Source of the DNA: Spirochaetes bacterium RIFOXYC1_FULL_54_7
Lineage (GTDB): Bacteria > Spirochaetota > Spirochaetia > Treponematales > UBA12059
NCBI GenBank assembly: GCA_001830645.1
Contig: MIBM01000410.1
Span: 21,658-28,121 of the forward strand
Direction: 5' to 3'
DNA: 6,464 nucleotides
Shown: positions 5,694 through 6,464 of the stretch, one piece after another
Layout: each line of letters begins with the position of its first letter
Position numbering within the stretch: position 1 is the first letter of the stretch
Program-made: the position numbers and the translations under genes
Notes under the pieces: generated by a model
Seen by the model: only the letters and a program-made list of their open reading frames with translations
What the model was told of the DNA's origin: nothing
The model's database searches: none

Positions 5694-6410
5694 TCACTTC
5701 CCGTTTGAAGAGGCTGCATATTTACGCAACTTGGAGAGCAATTCCAATGCCTTGTTCCTTACCGGTGTTATGTAATTGCCATCTGCTATACGCATGATGG
5801 CGCGGATTGCAGCTGGATCCCGTAATCCACCCTGTGCCTCGGCTATAGCTTCGTAGGCAACAAGGCTTTCGAAAGCCAACGCATTGTCAGGGAAAAGAAT
5901 ATCAAACCGGTTCACCACAAAGGCTATGGACTGGCTTACGTCATCAGCGTCGTTCATACCAATTTTCCCGAGGGACTTGATGGCTGCAGCAATGACCATC
6001 GGCTCGTTATCAGCCAGGGTTACTTTGAGAAGGGTGTCCTTGGCCTCTACAGTCGGGAATTCCCCAAGAAGCAAGGCTGCCTCCCTGCGTACATCAGGAA
6101 AGTTGTTGAGGACCCTGCCAACACCGCCGGCCCGGATAACAGTTGAACTGGTCTCGGTTGCCAGGAATTCAAGGGCCTTCCGTACATCCGGATTGGTCCG
6201 GCCTTCCTCGACCGCCTGCCGGATGTACTGAAGCGCTACGAGTTTCATGTCCTTGCTTTCGGCATAGGCTTGTTCACGGATGATCATGGTCTCAAGGGAT
6301 TCCTGCAGGTAGGATTCCTCGACGGTTCTCTCGCCGCCGGTGGTCTGTGACCAGGCAGAAACAGTCCCAAGTAGAATCAATACGACTAAAGCGGCTAGGG
6401 TGCGGTTCAT
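5694..6410 (-). CDS. Secreted or periplasmic HEAT-repeat protein, function unknown
   Basis: The 238-residue product begins with a signal peptide: MNR, a hydrophobic core LAALVVLILLGTV (5-17) and a likely signal peptidase I site after VSA (residue 19). There is no lipobox cysteine, so it is probably soluble in the periplasm. The rest is helical with HEAT/PBS-lyase-like units, clearest at 103-118 (FPDVRREAALLLGEFP), 119-150 (ending AAAIKSLGKIG) and 199-229 (ending RNKALELLSKL). HEAT arrays bind other proteins; no catalytic motif is seen. The second of two adjacent ATGs is chosen because GGAGG lies 5 bases before it and only 2 before the first; an ATG at 6437 would spoil the signal peptide. The upstream gene's stop is 2 bp away, which suggests translational coupling. 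Role unknown. Confidence 0.82.
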   Translation of the reverse strand: MNRTLAALVVLILLGTVSAWSQTTGGERTVEESYLQESLETMIIREQAYAESKDMKLVALQYIRQAVEEGRTNPDVRKALEFLATETSSTVIRAGGVGRVLNNFPDVRREAALLLGEFPTVEAKDTLLKVTLADNEPMVIAAAIKSLGKIGMNDADDVSQSIAFVVNRFDILFPDNALAFESLVAYEAIAEAQGGLRDPAAIRAIMRIADGNYITPVRNKALELLSKLRKYAASSNGK

Positions 6411-6412
6411 CA

Positions 6413-6464
6413 TTACCTCCAGTTGGCTATCTTCCATGTATCGCCGATTTTTTCCAGATTGTAA
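6413..6464 (-). CDS. C-terminal tail of an upstream gene (partial)
   Basis: The last 16 codons before a TAA at 6413 read YNLEKIGDTWKIANWR, a natural protein end with alternating polar and aromatic residues. Such a W-K-I ending resembles the last beta strand of NTF2-like (SnoaL or Cif type) folds, but the fragment is too short to prove this. The TAA is followed after 2 bases by the ATG of the HEAT-repeat gene, and the GGAGG that serves the next gene lies inside these final codons. The rest of the gene is outside the window. Confidence 0.6.
   Translation of the reverse strand, partial: YNLEKIGDTWKIANWR

Overview
The window looks like a stretch of spirochaete chromosome, perhaps of the Sphaerochaeta/Treponema type. 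The evidence is the translation cluster rpsB-tsf-frr on the minus strand with no pyrH between tsf and frr, an S2 protein with a long acidic tail, base composition near 50% GC, and a tRNA gene without an encoded CCA. This assignment is inference from gene order and protein style, because no search was run.

Right to left on the minus strand, bases 3169 to 1 read maf (nucleotide pyrophosphatase), rpsB (ribosomal protein S2), tsf (EF-Ts) and frr (ribosome recycling factor, cut by the window edge). Each gap in this block holds an inverted repeat in the mRNA sense. There is a perfect 10-bp stem just upstream of the rpsB ribosome binding site, a series of hairpins between rpsB and tsf, and an 8-bp stem between tsf and frr. 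These are the best candidates for unexplained regulation here.

A divergent tRNA-Arg(CCG) gene follows on the plus strand at 3281-3354. Its promoter is close to consensus and would start transcription only a few bases before the mature tRNA. Next on the plus strand is a fumarylacetoacetate hydrolase family enzyme (3603-4454). It converges, with a 19-bp gap, on a TauE/SafE-type membrane transporter (4474-5229, minus).

Upstream of the transporter, on the same strand, lies a small gene for a 51-residue proline- and glutamate-rich protein (5348-5503) with its own ribosome binding site and a plausible promoter. A strong 19-position hairpin at 5609-5651 separates it from a secreted or periplasmic HEAT-repeat protein (5694-6410, minus). 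At the right edge is the last 16 codons of another minus-strand gene, whose stop lies 2 bp from the HEAT gene start, which suggests a translationally coupled pair.

No mobile element, CRISPR array, toxin-antitoxin or defence system is visible. Most of the window is core housekeeping DNA, and the interest lies in RNA-level structure and in small or partial genes.
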